The notes below the pieces were generated by a model. The model was not told the origin of the DNA, made no database searches, and was given only the letters and a program-made list of their open reading frames with translations. From Aquisphaera insulae (GTDB taxonomy: Bacteria; Planctomycetota; Planctomycetia; Isosphaerales; Isosphaeraceae), in NCBI RefSeq assembly GCF_011064615.1, contig NZ_JAALJH010000027.1, positions 33,744 through 97,743 of the forward strand: DNA of 64,000 nucleotides, in the 5' to 3' direction. The position numbers and the translations under genes are program-made. Of this stretch, positions 44,769 through 54,375 are shown piece after piece. Each line of letters begins with the position of its first letter. Position 1 is the stretch's first letter.

Positions 44769-45599
44769 ATGGCCAGCTACGACCCGGAGTTCTACGAAGC
44801 CCCCAAGTCGTCGCCGGAATACGACGCGACGCGACCCCGGCAGCGCGGGTGCTTCTTCTACGGTTGCGTCATCGCCAGCGTGCTGGCCGTGCTCCTGATC
44901 ATCGCGCTGGCCGTGCTCGCCTTCCTGGCCCTCCGCTTATTCAACGGCATGGTGCAGGAGTGGACCTCGCCGACCCCCGTCGAGCTGCCCCGCATCGAGG
45001 CCTCCGAGGAGCGGCGGAAGGATGTCAAGGATCGGATCGATCGGTTCATCGCGGCGGTCAAGGAGGGGAAGGCGGCCGAGACGCTGGTGCTCGACAGCGA
45101 CGACCTGAACATCCTGATCGAGCAGCACGAGGAGCTCCGCGGCACCATCCACGCGGAAATCGTCGGCGACCGGATCAAGGCCCGGATCAGCATCCCGTTC
45201 GGTGTCCTGGAGAAGATCCCCCAGATGAGCGGGCGCTATCTCAACGGCGAGGGGGAGGTGAAGGCGTCGCTCCGCGACGGCGTGCTGATCGCCACCCTGG
45301 ATTCGCTCATGATCAACGGCAAGAGCCCGCCGCCCTGGCTCACCCAGGGCCTGCGCGAGCAGAACCTGCTCAAGGACGCGTACAGGGACCCGAAGAACGC
45401 GGAGCTGATCCGCCGCTTCGAGCGGCTGGACATCCGGGACGGGAAGGTCTACCTCGAACCTCGCCCTCCCGGGAAGATGGCTCCGACGGTCGAGGCGGAG
45501 TCCGACTCCGCCGAGGAATCCGATCCTTCCGGCGCCCCCGCCGGACCCAGGAAAGACGCTCAGGATGCCGGCACGGCCCCGCCAGGGGGCCGGCCCTGA
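44769..45599 (+). CDS. Membrane-anchored protein of unknown function
   Basis: The 276-residue protein starts at an ATG after GAGAG. A 30-residue cytoplasmic N-terminus rich in Asp, Pro and Tyr precedes one membrane segment (IASVLAVLLIIALAVLAFLA). The exported part (about 65-240) is alpha/beta with a helical start (ERRKDVKDRIDRFIAAVKEG), followed by strands such as IHAEIVGDRIKARISIPFG and VKASLRDGVLIATLDSLMIN. The tail is Pro/Ala/Glu-rich and disordered. I do not recognise a domain. The M16 peptidase gene follows after 86 bases, so the two could be one unit. Confidence 0.78.
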   Translation: MASYDPEFYEAPKSSPEYDATRPRQRGCFFYGCVIASVLAVLLIIALAVLAFLALRLFNGMVQEWTSPTPVELPRIEASEERRKDVKDRIDRFIAAVKEGKAAETLVLDSDDLNILIEQHEELRGTIHAEIVGDRIKARISIPFGVLEKIPQMSGRYLNGEGEVKASLRDGVLIATLDSLMINGKSPPPWLTQGLREQNLLKDAYRDPKNAELIRRFERLDIRDGKVYLEPRPPGKMAPTVEAESDSAEESDPSGAPAGPRKDAQDAGTAPPGGRP

Positions 45600-45685
45600 T
45601 CGCCCCTCCAGGGAAGGAGGGATTTCGCCCCCGCCCCGCGGCCGCGGGGCGGCTCCACGATCCGGCCCAGCTTTAGGAGTTGTTC

Positions 45686-48463
45686 ATGCAGAGTGCCCCG
45701 TCCCCTCGCGATCGCCTCCCCGCACTGATCGCCGCCCTCGCGGCGGCCCTGACCCTCGCCGGCCCGATCGCCGCGTCCCGCGGCGATTCCCCCCAACCCA
45801 GGAAGATCACCTCGGTCGAGGGGATCACGGAGTACCAGCTCGCCAACGGCATGAAGGTGCTCCTCTTCCCCGACGCGTCGCGGCCCAAGGTGACGGTCAA
45901 CCTCACGATCTTCGTCGGCTCCCGTCACGAGGGCTACGGCGAGACCGGGATGGCCCACCTGCTCGAGCACATGGTCTTCAAGGGGACGCCCGATCACCCG
46001 GACATCCCCGGCGCCATGAAGGAGCGCGGGGCCCAGTTCAACGGGACCACCTCCGAGGACCGCACCAACTACTTCGAGACGCTCACGGCCAGCGACGACA
46101 ACCTCGAGTTCGCCATCAAGCTCGAGGCCGACCGCATGGTCAACAGCCGGATCCGGGGCGAGGACCTCGCCACCGAGTTCTCGGTCGTCCGCAACGAGTT
46201 CGAGCGCGGCGAGAACTCCCCGGAGAGCGTCCTCTCCCAGCGGATGTCGGCCGTCGCCTTCGAGTGGCACAACTACGGGAAGTCCACGATCGGCAACCGG
46301 ACGGACATCGAGCGCGTGCCGGTGGACAGCCTCCGCGCCTTCTATCAGAAGTTCTACCAGCCGGATAACGCCATGGTCGTCGTCGCCGGCAAGTTCGACG
46401 AGTCGAAGGCCCTGGAGCTGGTGAACAAGTATTTCGGCTCGCTCCCCAGGCCCGACCGCAAGCTGCCGGCGACCTACACCGAGGAGCCGCCCCAGGACGG
46501 CGAGCGCGTCGTGACCCTCCGCCGCGTGGGCGACGTCGGGATCGTCGGGATCCTCTACCACGTCCCGTCCGGGCCGAACCCGGAGTTCCCGGCGGTGCAG
46601 GCCCTCGCCCACGTCCTCGGCGACGAGCCCTCCGGGCGGCTCTACAAGGCGCTCGTCGCGACCAAGCTGGCCTCGAGCGTCAGCGCCGGCAGCTTCGGCC
46701 GCCACGACCCGACCGTCATCGAGATGACGGCCGAGGTCAACACCAAGGAGCTGGGGCCGCTGGAGAAGGCCCGCGACGCGATGTACAAGGTGATCGACGA
46801 GGTCATCAAGTCCGGCGTCACGCAGGAGGAGGTGGACCGCGCCCGCCAGAGCTACCTCAACGGCCACGAGCAGGCCGCGTCGGATCCCAACCGGATCGCC
46901 GTCGCGCTTTCGAACTGGGCCTCGCAGGGGGACTGGCGGCTCTACTTCCTGAACCGCGACCGGATCGAGAAGGTCACCCCGGCGCAGGTGCAGGAGGCCG
47001 CGGCGAAGTACCTGACCCCCAGCAACCGGACGGTCGGCTTCTTCATCCCCTCCGCGAAGCCGGAGCGGACCCCCGTCCCCGCCACGCCCGACCTGGCACG
47101 GATGCTCGACGGCTACAAGGGCCGCGAGGTCAAGTCGCTGGGCGAGTCGTTCGACGTCTCGCCGCTGGCCATCGAGGCCCGCGTCCAGCACCCGCAGCCG
47201 ATCGAGGGTGTGAAGGTCGCCCTGCTCCCCAAGAAGACCCGCGGGGACATGGTCCACGTCGCGCTCAACCTCCACTACGGCACGGCCGAGAGCCTCAAGG
47301 GGAAGACCGACGCCGCGGGCTTCCTCTCCAGCCTCATGCTCCGCGGGACCAAGAGCCTCAGCCGCCAGCAGATCCAGGATCTGCTGGATAAGAACTTCGC
47401 CCGCCTGGGCGGCGGCGGCCGGATGGGCGGAGGAGGTGCCGGCGTCCTCTCTTACTCGATCCAGACGAAGCGCGCCAACCTGCCCGTCGTCCTCGACATC
47501 CTCCGCCAGGTCCTCCGCGAGCCGACCCTGCCGGAGGACGAGTTCGAGGTCATGAAGAATGAGCGTCTGACCGCCCTCGAGCAGGGCCGGACCGAACCCA
47601 TGCGGCTGGCGAGCAACCATCTCCAGCGGCTCCTCGCGTCCTACCCCAAGGATGACGTCCGCTATGTCCCGACCCTGGATGAAGAGGTCCAGCGGCTCAA
47701 GGCCGTCACCGTCGACCAGGTCCGTGACGTCTACAAGAGCTTCCTCGGATCGAGCCACGGCGAGCTCACGATCGTCGGCGACTTCGACGCCTCCGAGGTC
47801 CTCCCCATCCTGGGCAAGACCCTGGACGCGTGGAAGAGCCCCCGGCGATTCGAGCGGATCGATCGGCCCTACCAGCCGGGCCTCGAGGTGAAGCGAGAGT
47901 CCATCGAGACGCCGGACAAGGCCAACGCCATGTACCTCGCCGGCACGAACCTGAAGCTCCAGGAGACGGATCCGGATTACCCCGCGATGGTGATCGGCAA
48001 CTCCATCCTGGGCGGCGGCGCCCTCTCCTCGCGGATCGCCGACCGCCTGCGGCAGAAGGGGGGCCTGTCCTATTCGGCCGCCTCGATGTTCTCGGCCAGC
48101 CCGCTGGATGCCCGCGGCACCCTCATGGTCATGGCGATCTACAACCCCGCCAACCGCGACAAGGTCGTCACCGGCGTGGATGAGGAGGTGGCCCGGCTCC
48201 TCAAGGATGGCGTCAACACGGCCGAGCTCAAGCGTGCGGTCGACGGCTACCTGAAGCAGCAGGAGGTCCAACGGACCAACGATCCCACGCTCGCCTCCGC
48301 CCTCGCGGAGAACCTCTACCTCGGCCGGACCTTCCAGTTCCAGGCCGACCTCGAGGCGAAGATCAAGGCCCTCACGATCGACGAGGTCAACGCCGCCCTG
48401 CGGAAGTACCTCGACCCTTCGAAGCTCTCCGTGATCACCGCCGGCGACTTCAAGAAGCCGTGA
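45686..48463 (+). CDS. Secreted M16 family zinc metallopeptidase with two M16 modules
   Basis: The ATG at 45686 follows TTTAGGAG and gives 925 residues with a Sec signal (LPALIAALAAALTLAGPIAA). The first M16 module carries the inverted zinc motif HLLEH (91-95) and ETLTASDDNLEFAIKLEADR with a downstream Glu typical of the family. The second module (from about 495) lacks HxxEH and should be the inactive half that closes the clamshell. It includes LRGTKSLSRQQIQDLL and GGLSYSAASMFSASPLDARG. Such pitrilysin/insulysin-like proteins degrade peptides in the periplasm. The family's usual one-active-one-inactive layout is present. Confidence 0.93.
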   Translation: MQSAPSPRDRLPALIAALAAALTLAGPIAASRGDSPQPRKITSVEGITEYQLANGMKVLLFPDASRPKVTVNLTIFVGSRHEGYGETGMAHLLEHMVFKGTPDHPDIPGAMKERGAQFNGTTSEDRTNYFETLTASDDNLEFAIKLEADRMVNSRIRGEDLATEFSVVRNEFERGENSPESVLSQRMSAVAFEWHNYGKSTIGNRTDIERVPVDSLRAFYQKFYQPDNAMVVVAGKFDESKALELVNKYFGSLPRPDRKLPATYTEEPPQDGERVVTLRRVGDVGIVGILYHVPSGPNPEFPAVQALAHVLGDEPSGRLYKALVATKLASSVSAGSFGRHDPTVIEMTAEVNTKELGPLEKARDAMYKVIDEVIKSGVTQEEVDRARQSYLNGHEQAASDPNRIAVALSNWASQGDWRLYFLNRDRIEKVTPAQVQEAAAKYLTPSNRTVGFFIPSAKPERTPVPATPDLARMLDGYKGREVKSLGESFDVSPLAIEARVQHPQPIEGVKVALLPKKTRGDMVHVALNLHYGTAESLKGKTDAAGFLSSLMLRGTKSLSRQQIQDLLDKNFARLGGGGRMGGGGAGVLSYSIQTKRANLPVVLDILRQVLREPTLPEDEFEVMKNERLTALEQGRTEPMRLASNHLQRLLASYPKDDVRYVPTLDEEVQRLKAVTVDQVRDVYKSFLGSSHGELTIVGDFDASEVLPILGKTLDAWKSPRRFERIDRPYQPGLEVKRESIETPDKANAMYLAGTNLKLQETDPDYPAMVIGNSILGGGALSSRIADRLRQKGGLSYSAASMFSASPLDARGTLMVMAIYNPANRDKVVTGVDEEVARLLKDGVNTAELKRAVDGYLKQQEVQRTNDPTLASALAENLYLGRTFQFQADLEAKIKALTIDEVNAALRKYLDPSKLSVITAGDFKKP

Positions 48464-48477
48464 TCCGAACGTCCGAG

Positions 48478-48512
48478 GCCGCCCGGCGCCGGGACCTCCC
48501 GCGCCGGGCGGC
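48478..48512 (+). terminator. Strong terminator-like hairpin after M16 peptidase gene
   Basis: A perfect 12-bp GC stem (GCCGCCCGGCGC with GCGCCGGGCGGC) with an 11-base loop lies 15 bases past the stop codon, between converging genes. There is no T-tract. Confidence 0.6.
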
Positions 48513-48562
48513 ATGCCTTCCGCATCTCGCTCTTCGCTTCCATGACTCCCCCCAGCGGGCTC

Positions 48563-49132
48563 CTACTCCTGCCTCGGCAGGTACTCCGAGGGGAGTGGCG
48601 TGCCGGGGCGCTCGGCGTCCCAGAAGATGGTGACGACCCACCAGCGATGGCCGTCGTCCAGGAGCTGGATGCTGTTGATCCCGCGGGAGAAGGGCTTCGC
48701 GTCCTCCTTCGCGTGCCGCGATTCATAGGTGCTGAAGACGTGCGCGATCGCGCCGAAGCGATCGACGCGGCGGGCGATCTCGCGTTCGAAGAACCCCTCC
48801 TTCAAGCTGTTCGCCCCGGCCCGATCGGCGAACTCATCCACGGTGAGCACCCGCGCCGAGGGGGCCTCTCCATTCCGCCGGACCGTGGGGATGAGCCGGG
48901 CACCCGGTACGAAGAGCTTGCGGAAGGCGTCCCAGTCGCGCGGGCCGGCCGGTCCCGAGATGACCCCGTAGAGCCGATCCGCGATCCCGTCGATGGAGCC
49001 GAGCTCCTTGTCGCGGTCCTGAGCCGGGGGGGGCTCCGAGGCGAGATTCCCCGCGGGCCTTGCCAGGCAGGCCGCGGCGGCCAGGATCAGGAGGCGGGCG
49101 AGCTTCACGGGCCGTTGACGGGTCGCGGGCAT
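48563..49132 (-). CDS. Exported SnoaL/NTF2-like protein
   Basis: The 189-residue protein starts at an ATG after GAGGAG. It has a signal peptide (KLARLLILAAAACLARPAG). The mature part looks like an NTF2/SnoaL-like fold: an N-terminal helix (IDGIADRLYGVISG), then DWDAFRKLFVPGARLI, FAHVFSTYESRH-type strands (AIAHVFSTYESRHAKED), INSIQLLDDGHRWWVVTIFW at the end. Such folds bind or convert small hydrophobic molecules, or serve as protein-binding domains. No catalytic residue can be assigned. Confidence 0.8.
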   Translation of the reverse strand: MPATRQRPVKLARLLILAAAACLARPAGNLASEPPPAQDRDKELGSIDGIADRLYGVISGPAGPRDWDAFRKLFVPGARLIPTVRRNGEAPSARVLTVDEFADRAGANSLKEGFFEREIARRVDRFGAIAHVFSTYESRHAKEDAKPFSRGINSIQLLDDGHRWWVVTIFWDAERPGTPLPSEYLPRQE

Positions 49133-49196
49133 GGGCGGACTCCTCGGAGGTAAGTGGTGATGCCTCGTACGGGATGGAACGGACGTCGGGGGCCTG

Positions 49197-50855
49197 TCAG
49201 ATCACCGCGGGCGGCGGCGTCGCGCCGGAGCGGACGTGGTTGCGGAACCGCGCCATGGTCGGCGAGAGGTCGTCGCGCGCGGTGATCGCCTCGATGAGCC
49301 AGGGGGCCGGATCGGCTTCGGCCCTCGCCAGCGCGACCGCGAGCTCGGCGGGGGTCGTCGCGCGGATCGCCTTCGCCCCCATCGCCACGGCCATGGCCGG
49401 ATAGTCCCAGTCCCTGCGGAGATAGTTGCGACTGGGCCCGTCGAGCGCCTCGAGCATCCCATAGCCGCTGTTGTTCAGCAGCACGATGATGGGCCGGAGG
49501 CCCTGGTCGACGAGCGTCGCCAGCTCGGTCCCGGTCATCTGGAAGGCGCCGTCGCCCACGATCGCCAGCGGCCGGCGAGACGGATCGGCGATCCCCGCCC
49601 CGAGTGCTCCCGGGACGGCGAAGCCCATGGAGGCGTAGTATCCCGCGGCCAGGAAGACCTCGGTCCTCAGCTCCAGGCCGATGAACCAGGAATCGCCGAC
49701 GTCCGCCACGAAGCTGTACTTGCCGGCATCGAGCCTCCCGAGCGCCCGGATGACGTCCGCCACGCGGAGGCGTCCCCCCGCCACGGCCTCGGCTCCGGAC
49801 TCGGCAACCGCCGCCGGATGCGGGAACGACGGGGTGTCCCGGTCGCTCGCCGGCAGGAGTTCGAGCAGGGCCTCCGCCACGCGACGGATCGGCAGGCCGT
49901 CGTAGCGGTGGTATCGGATCCGGACGCCGTCGGGATCGATGAGGATTCGCGCCCGCCGGTCGATCCGCTCGGTCCAGTAGCCCGTCCCCAGGTCGGTGCG
50001 GACCACGCCGATCCCGAGCACGCAATCCGAACCATCGAGGAGCGTGCGAACGGCCGGGTCGCCGAGGGCCCCGACGTAGACGCCGGCGAACTGAGGATGG
50101 CTCTCCGGGAACGAGGCCTTGCCCAGCACGTCGGTGGCGACCGGCACCCTCAGCCGCTCGGCCAGGCGGATCACCGCGTCGGTCAGGCCGTGCCGCCGGA
50201 CGCCGACCCCCACGTACAGCACCGGCCGCTCCGCCTTCGAGAGCATCGCGGCGATCTCGCCGACGACCTCGTCGAGGGCGCCTGCGCTCGCCTGGCGATC
50301 CGCATCGGAAGGCTCCAGGACCAGCGGGCCGGCGGCCGGCACGACCTCCGCACGGACGCGGTCGCGGGGGATCTCCAGATACCCGGGCCGCTTTCGCAGG
50401 TAGACGTTGCGGAGCACTCGATCGATCAGCTCCGGCGCCGTGGCCGGATCTCCGAGGATCGCCGCGTCGGTCGTGACCTCGCGATAGATCCGCAACTGGC
50501 TCTCGTAGTTCCGGACGACGTGATGCAGGTGGACGTCATGATCGCCCCGCAGCGACATCTCCGGCCCGCCGCTGACGACCAGCAACGGCGACTGCTCCGC
50601 ATAGGCGCACGCGACCGGGTTGAGGGTGTTCAACGCGCCCGGCCCGTAAGTCACCAGCGCCACGCCCAGCCCCCTCATCCGCGCATAGGCATCCGCCGCG
50701 AATCCGACCCCCGGCTCATGGCTGCAAACGACCGTCGGGAATTCGAGCGCCTCCTGCACGGCGTAGATCGAGAGGATGAAGTCGCCGGGGATGCCGAACG
50801 TATGACCGACGCCCAACTCGCGGAGCCGGGCGAAGAGGTATTCCGTCAGATTCAT
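49197..50855 (-). CDS. Thiamine-diphosphate 2-oxoacid decarboxylase (indolepyruvate/pyruvate decarboxylase-like)
   Basis: The 552-residue protein has the three-domain layout of ThDP enzymes. The N-terminal Pyr domain has GHTFGIPGDFILSIYAVQEA and the cofactor-activating Glu47 in CSHEPGV. A His-His pair (111-112) in VHLHHVV marks the pyruvate/indolepyruvate decarboxylase branch and argues against acetolactate synthase. The C-terminal PP domain has AIVGDGAFQMTGTEL and LNNSGYGMLEALDG for magnesium and diphosphate. It would decarboxylate an aromatic or aliphatic 2-oxoacid to an aldehyde. The substrate is not decided by sequence. Cytoplasmic. It stands alone. Confidence 0.9.
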   Translation of the reverse strand: MNLTEYLFARLRELGVGHTFGIPGDFILSIYAVQEALEFPTVVCSHEPGVGFAADAYARMRGLGVALVTYGPGALNTLNPVACAYAEQSPLLVVSGGPEMSLRGDHDVHLHHVVRNYESQLRIYREVTTDAAILGDPATAPELIDRVLRNVYLRKRPGYLEIPRDRVRAEVVPAAGPLVLEPSDADRQASAGALDEVVGEIAAMLSKAERPVLYVGVGVRRHGLTDAVIRLAERLRVPVATDVLGKASFPESHPQFAGVYVGALGDPAVRTLLDGSDCVLGIGVVRTDLGTGYWTERIDRRARILIDPDGVRIRYHRYDGLPIRRVAEALLELLPASDRDTPSFPHPAAVAESGAEAVAGGRLRVADVIRALGRLDAGKYSFVADVGDSWFIGLELRTEVFLAAGYYASMGFAVPGALGAGIADPSRRPLAIVGDGAFQMTGTELATLVDQGLRPIIVLLNNSGYGMLEALDGPSRNYLRRDWDYPAMAVAMGAKAIRATTPAELAVALARAEADPAPWLIEAITARDDLSPTMARFRNHVRSGATPPPAVI

Positions 50856-51060
50856 GGACGAGTCCCCGAGGTAGAACCATGGTCGCGGGAAGCCTGGCCG
50901 CCCCCATCATAGCCGCCCCATCATCCGGGGCAGAATGTTGGTCCCGGCCGGCCAAGATGAAGATATCACCAAGATTCCGTGATAGAATGTCGGCCACTGG
51001 GGCCGCCGTTCAGTCATTCGTACACCACCTCACGCTCAAGTCACAGGAACGAGGGCCCGG

Positions 51061-53346
51061 ATGAAGGAGCCATCGAGAGCGACGCCGATCAGGTCCGTCG
51101 CCGCGATCACGACATTCGCCGCGATCATCGCGACCACAGCTTCAGGTTGCAGCCCGGCGGCCGGCTCACCGGGGTCGTCGGCCGAAAGCTCGAGCCCTCA
51201 GGGCCCGGGAGGGCCGGGCAGGCCGGGAGGACCGGGCCGGCCGGGCGGCTTCGGTCCGGGCACTTTCCTGGGGCCGCAGATTTTCTCGGCGGCCGACGCG
51301 GACGGGGACGGCAAGCTCACCCCGGCCGAAGCCGCCGCCGCCGCGCGACGGTTCGTCGCACTCGCCGACACCGGCAAGAAGGGCTCGATCGACGAGGAGG
51401 CCCTCGGCCGGGCCATCAATCGGAACATCCGCATGCCCCAGGGCTTCGGCCCCGGCGGGCCTCCCGGAGGCGGGCCCGGCGGGCCTCCCGACGGAGGTCC
51501 TGAAGGCGGGCCTCCCGGCGACGGCCCTCCCGAGGGTGGGCCTCCCGGCTTCGGCCCCGGCGGGCCTCCCGGAGGCGGGCCCGGCGGATTTGGCCCGGGG
51601 ATGTTCCTGGCCCCGCAGATCATGGAGCTGGCCGACGCGAACAAGGACGGCGCGATCTCGGCCGACGAGGCGGCGAGCTCCGCGGAGAAGTTCGTCCGCG
51701 ATGCCGACAGGAAGAAGCGGGGATCGCTCGACGCCGAAGCCCTGGCCGAGGCCATGAACAGCAGGATGGGGCCTCCCCCCGGCTTCGGCCCCGGCGGACC
51801 GATGAACGAGGAGCGGAAGATCGCCAAGGCCTTCGACAAGGACGGCGACGGCCGGCTGAACCGGGAGGAGCGGCTCGCGGCCCGCGAATCCCTCAAGAAG
51901 GACCGGGACAGGAATCCGAGGGGGTTCGGGCCGCCGGGCTTCGGCCGCCGCGGCGGGCCCGGCCGCGGTCCCGGCGGGCCGGGCGGCTTCGGGCCGCCGG
52001 GCATGGCCAGCACCCCGCCCAAGCCCGGCCCGCGCGTCCAGCCGGCCGAGGTCGAGACGTTCGCGGGCCGCGACCTCTACGACCCGAGCATCCTCCGCAC
52101 CCTTTTCCTGACCTTCGATTCGAACGACTGGGAGAAGGAGATCGAGGACTTCCACGGCACCGACGTGGAGGTCCCCGCGGACCTCGTCGTCGACGGCAAG
52201 ACCTATCCAGGCGTCGGCATCCGTTTCCGCGGCATGTCCTCGTACATGATGGTCCAGGCCGGCCAGAAGCGCTCGCTGAACGTCTCGATCGACTTCACCC
52301 GCGACGGCCAGAAGCTCCTGGGCTACAAGACGCTGAATCTGCTCAACTCGCACGAGGATCCGACCTTCCTCCACACCGTCCTCTACTCGACGATCGCGCG
52401 GGCGTTCATCCCGGCCCCGAAGGCGAACTTCGTCCGCGTGGTCATCAACGGAGAGAGCTGGGGCGTCTACGTCAATGCCCAGCAATTCGACCGGACCTTC
52501 CTGGCCGAGAACTTCAAGGGGAACCAGGGGGCGCGCTGGAAGGTCTCCGGCAATCCGGGCGCCGATGGCGGGCTTCGCTATCTGGGCGAGGATCTCGATC
52601 CCTACAAGCAGCGGTTCGAGATGAAATCCGGCGGCAAGAAGGACTGGGAGGCCCTGGTCAAGCTCTGCAAGACCCTCAACGAGGCCCCGTCCGAGGAGCT
52701 CGAAGCCGCGCTGGCGCCGATGCTCGACATCGACGGCACGCTCCGGTTCCTGGCCCTGGACAACGCCCTGATCAATGGCGACGGCTACTGGTCGCGCGCC
52801 AGCGACTACAGCCTGTACCGCGACGGTACGGGCAAGTTCCACCTCATCCCCCACGACATGAACGAGTCCTTCGGCCCGGCGATGATGTTCGGCCCGCCGG
52901 GCGGCGGCCCCGGCGGTTTCGGCGGCCCTCCGGGCGGCGGCCCCGGCGGTCCCGGCGGTCGCGGCAAGCCGCCGGCGGCTGATCTGGATCCGCTGGTCGG
53001 CCTGGACGATGAAAGGACGCCGTTGCGGAGCAAGCTGCTGGCGGTCCCGTCGCTGAGGGCTCGATACCTGGGATACGTCCGGCAGATCGCCGATGAGTGG
53101 CTCGACTGGAAGAAGCTCGGCCCGATCGTGGCCGGCCATCGCGGCCTGCTCGACAAGGCCCTCGAGGAGGACACCCGCAAGCTCTCCTCGACGGAGGAGT
53201 TCCGCAAGATGACCGGCGACGCGGCCGAGTCCGGCCGCCGGGACCAGCCGCGGTGGGGTCCGCCGTCGATGAGCCTGCGGACCTTCGCGGACAGCCGCCG
53301 CGCCTATCTGCTGAATTCCATCGAGGCGCGGAAGGAGGCGAAATGA
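51061..53346 (+). CDS. CotH-type lipoprotein kinase with EF-hands and Gly/Pro repeats
   Basis: The 761-residue protein has a lipobox-like TASGC (Cys30). The N-terminal third has EF-hand-like loops (AADADGDGKLTPAEA, LADANKDGAISADEA, FDKDGDGRLNREE) separated by Gly/Pro-rich stretches (GPGGPPGGGPGG and relatives). A CotH domain follows (about 340-745), with FRGMSSYMMVQAGQKRSLNV, GYKTLNLLNSHEDPTFLHTV and the catalytic-type HDMNES. CotH proteins are protein kinases, first known in spore coats. Here the enzyme should face the periplasm. The DUF4956 gene follows after 45 bases, the usual partner. Confidence 0.9.
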   Translation: MKEPSRATPIRSVAAITTFAAIIATTASGCSPAAGSPGSSAESSSPQGPGGPGRPGGPGRPGGFGPGTFLGPQIFSAADADGDGKLTPAEAAAAARRFVALADTGKKGSIDEEALGRAINRNIRMPQGFGPGGPPGGGPGGPPDGGPEGGPPGDGPPEGGPPGFGPGGPPGGGPGGFGPGMFLAPQIMELADANKDGAISADEAASSAEKFVRDADRKKRGSLDAEALAEAMNSRMGPPPGFGPGGPMNEERKIAKAFDKDGDGRLNREERLAARESLKKDRDRNPRGFGPPGFGRRGGPGRGPGGPGGFGPPGMASTPPKPGPRVQPAEVETFAGRDLYDPSILRTLFLTFDSNDWEKEIEDFHGTDVEVPADLVVDGKTYPGVGIRFRGMSSYMMVQAGQKRSLNVSIDFTRDGQKLLGYKTLNLLNSHEDPTFLHTVLYSTIARAFIPAPKANFVRVVINGESWGVYVNAQQFDRTFLAENFKGNQGARWKVSGNPGADGGLRYLGEDLDPYKQRFEMKSGGKKDWEALVKLCKTLNEAPSEELEAALAPMLDIDGTLRFLALDNALINGDGYWSRASDYSLYRDGTGKFHLIPHDMNESFGPAMMFGPPGGGPGGFGGPPGGGPGGPGGRGKPPAADLDPLVGLDDERTPLRSKLLAVPSLRARYLGYVRQIADEWLDWKKLGPIVAGHRGLLDKALEEDTRKLSSTEEFRKMTGDAAESGRRDQPRWGPPSMSLRTFADSRRAYLLNSIEARKEAK

Positions 53347-53391
53347 CGGCGACCATCCCCGCCCCCGTCAGCTCCGGCCGGGGGTGCTCCG

Positions 53392-54066
53392 ATGCCTGAC
53401 TGGCTGTCGAAGTCCATGTCCGGCGGGTCCACCGCCTCGCCGCTGGAGCTGGGCGAGCGGTTCGTCGCCGCCCTCCTGCTGGGTGCGGTGGTGGCCGGAT
53501 TCTATCGCTGGGCGAGGCGGGGCGAGGAGGTCCCGCCCACCTTCCAGGCCACCCTCGTCCTGCTCGCCATCCTGATCGCCATGGCGACGAAGGTCATCGA
53601 CGACAGCGTCGCCCGGGCCTTCAGCATGGTCGGGGCGCTCTCGGTGGTCCGCTTCCGGACCGTCGTCAAGGACACGCAGGACACGGCGTTCGTCATCCTC
53701 GCGGTCGTCGTCGGCATGGCCGTGGGGGTGGACCGGATGGTGATCGCGTTAATCGGCCTGGCGGTGATCGGCGCCGCCGGGCTCGTGCTCTGGCCGCCGG
53801 GCCGGCCCCGGGGCTGGCAGATCCAGCCCGTCACGCTCTCGCTCCGCACCGTCCTGGGGGAGTCCGCCCGCATGGCCGCCGAATCGACGGTCGCGGCCTC
53901 GGCCGAGAACGCGGAGCTGATCACCGCGGGCACCGCGCGGCAGGGGGCGTCGTTCGACTTCACCTATCGCGTCCGGCTCCGTCCCGGCTGTTCGCTGGCG
54001 GCCCTCGTCGCGGAGCTCAACGCGATCGAGGGGGTCGAATCCGTCGAGATCACCCGCCGCGATTAA
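53392..54066 (+). CDS. DUF4956 membrane protein
   Basis: The 224-residue protein has about four membrane segments (AALLLGAVVAGFYRWA, ATLVLLAILIAMATKVI, TAFVILAVVVGMAVGV, IALIGLAVIGAAGLVLWP) and the DUF4956 signature AFSMVGALSVVRFRTVVKD. A cytoplasmic C-terminal alpha/beta domain ends with LNAIEGVESVEITRRD, like an ACT/MgtC-type domain. DUF4956 genes are commonly found with CotH and a VTC-type polyphosphate polymerase gene. The VTC gene is not present here. The function is unknown, and polyphosphate or surface-related roles have been suggested from context. Confidence 0.9.
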   Translation: MPDWLSKSMSGGSTASPLELGERFVAALLLGAVVAGFYRWARRGEEVPPTFQATLVLLAILIAMATKVIDDSVARAFSMVGALSVVRFRTVVKDTQDTAFVILAVVVGMAVGVDRMVIALIGLAVIGAAGLVLWPPGRPRGWQIQPVTLSLRTVLGESARMAAESTVAASAENAELITAGTARQGASFDFTYRVRLRPGCSLAALVAELNAIEGVESVEITRRD

Positions 54067-54079
54067 CCCGGCCCGGCCT

Positions 54080-54247
54080 CTACTTCGCGCCGATCGCGAA
54101 CGCGAGGCCGGCGGCCCGGTACGCCCGGCCCGGGTCATCGTCTCCCGTGGGAAAGCCGAGGAATCGGGCGAACCGGACCTGGCGATAGTAGGCGTACCAG
54201 GACTGGCGGGCCCGATCCCTCGTCCTGCGACTTCTTCGAGCATCCAT
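54080..54247 (-). CDS. Small basic hypothetical protein (55 residues)
   Basis: A short frame with ATG at 54247 runs to a TAG at 54080-54082, converging with the DUF4956 gene with 13 bases between the stops. The product is rich in Arg and Tyr (ARRSRRTRDRARQSWYAYYR) and ends with RAYRAAGLAFAIGAK. An AGGA lies about 11 bases before the start. The regular codon pattern and close packing support it, but no homologue is recognised. Confidence 0.5.
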   Translation of the reverse strand: MDARRSRRTRDRARQSWYAYYRQVRFARFLGFPTGDDDPGRAYRAAGLAFAIGAK

Positions 54248-54375
54248 GGTGAGTCATCCTGAAGTGGGGTGAAGAGCAGGGGCCGCTGCATCACTGCGCT
54301 CAGCCATCTATCAAGAAGTCTAGTCCATGACCGAAGGATCGTGACCTCTCGAATCTCGAAAAGCGGATCCCCCGC

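Noticed and set aside
45560..48514. 984-codon minus-strand frame opposite the M16 peptidase
   Set aside because: The plus strand encodes a clear two-module M16 protein with HLLEH; the antisense product has shadow composition.
51440..51600. CRISPR-like short repeats
   Set aside because: They are GC-rich tandem codons for Gly/Pro in the CotH lipoprotein, in frame, with no spacers.
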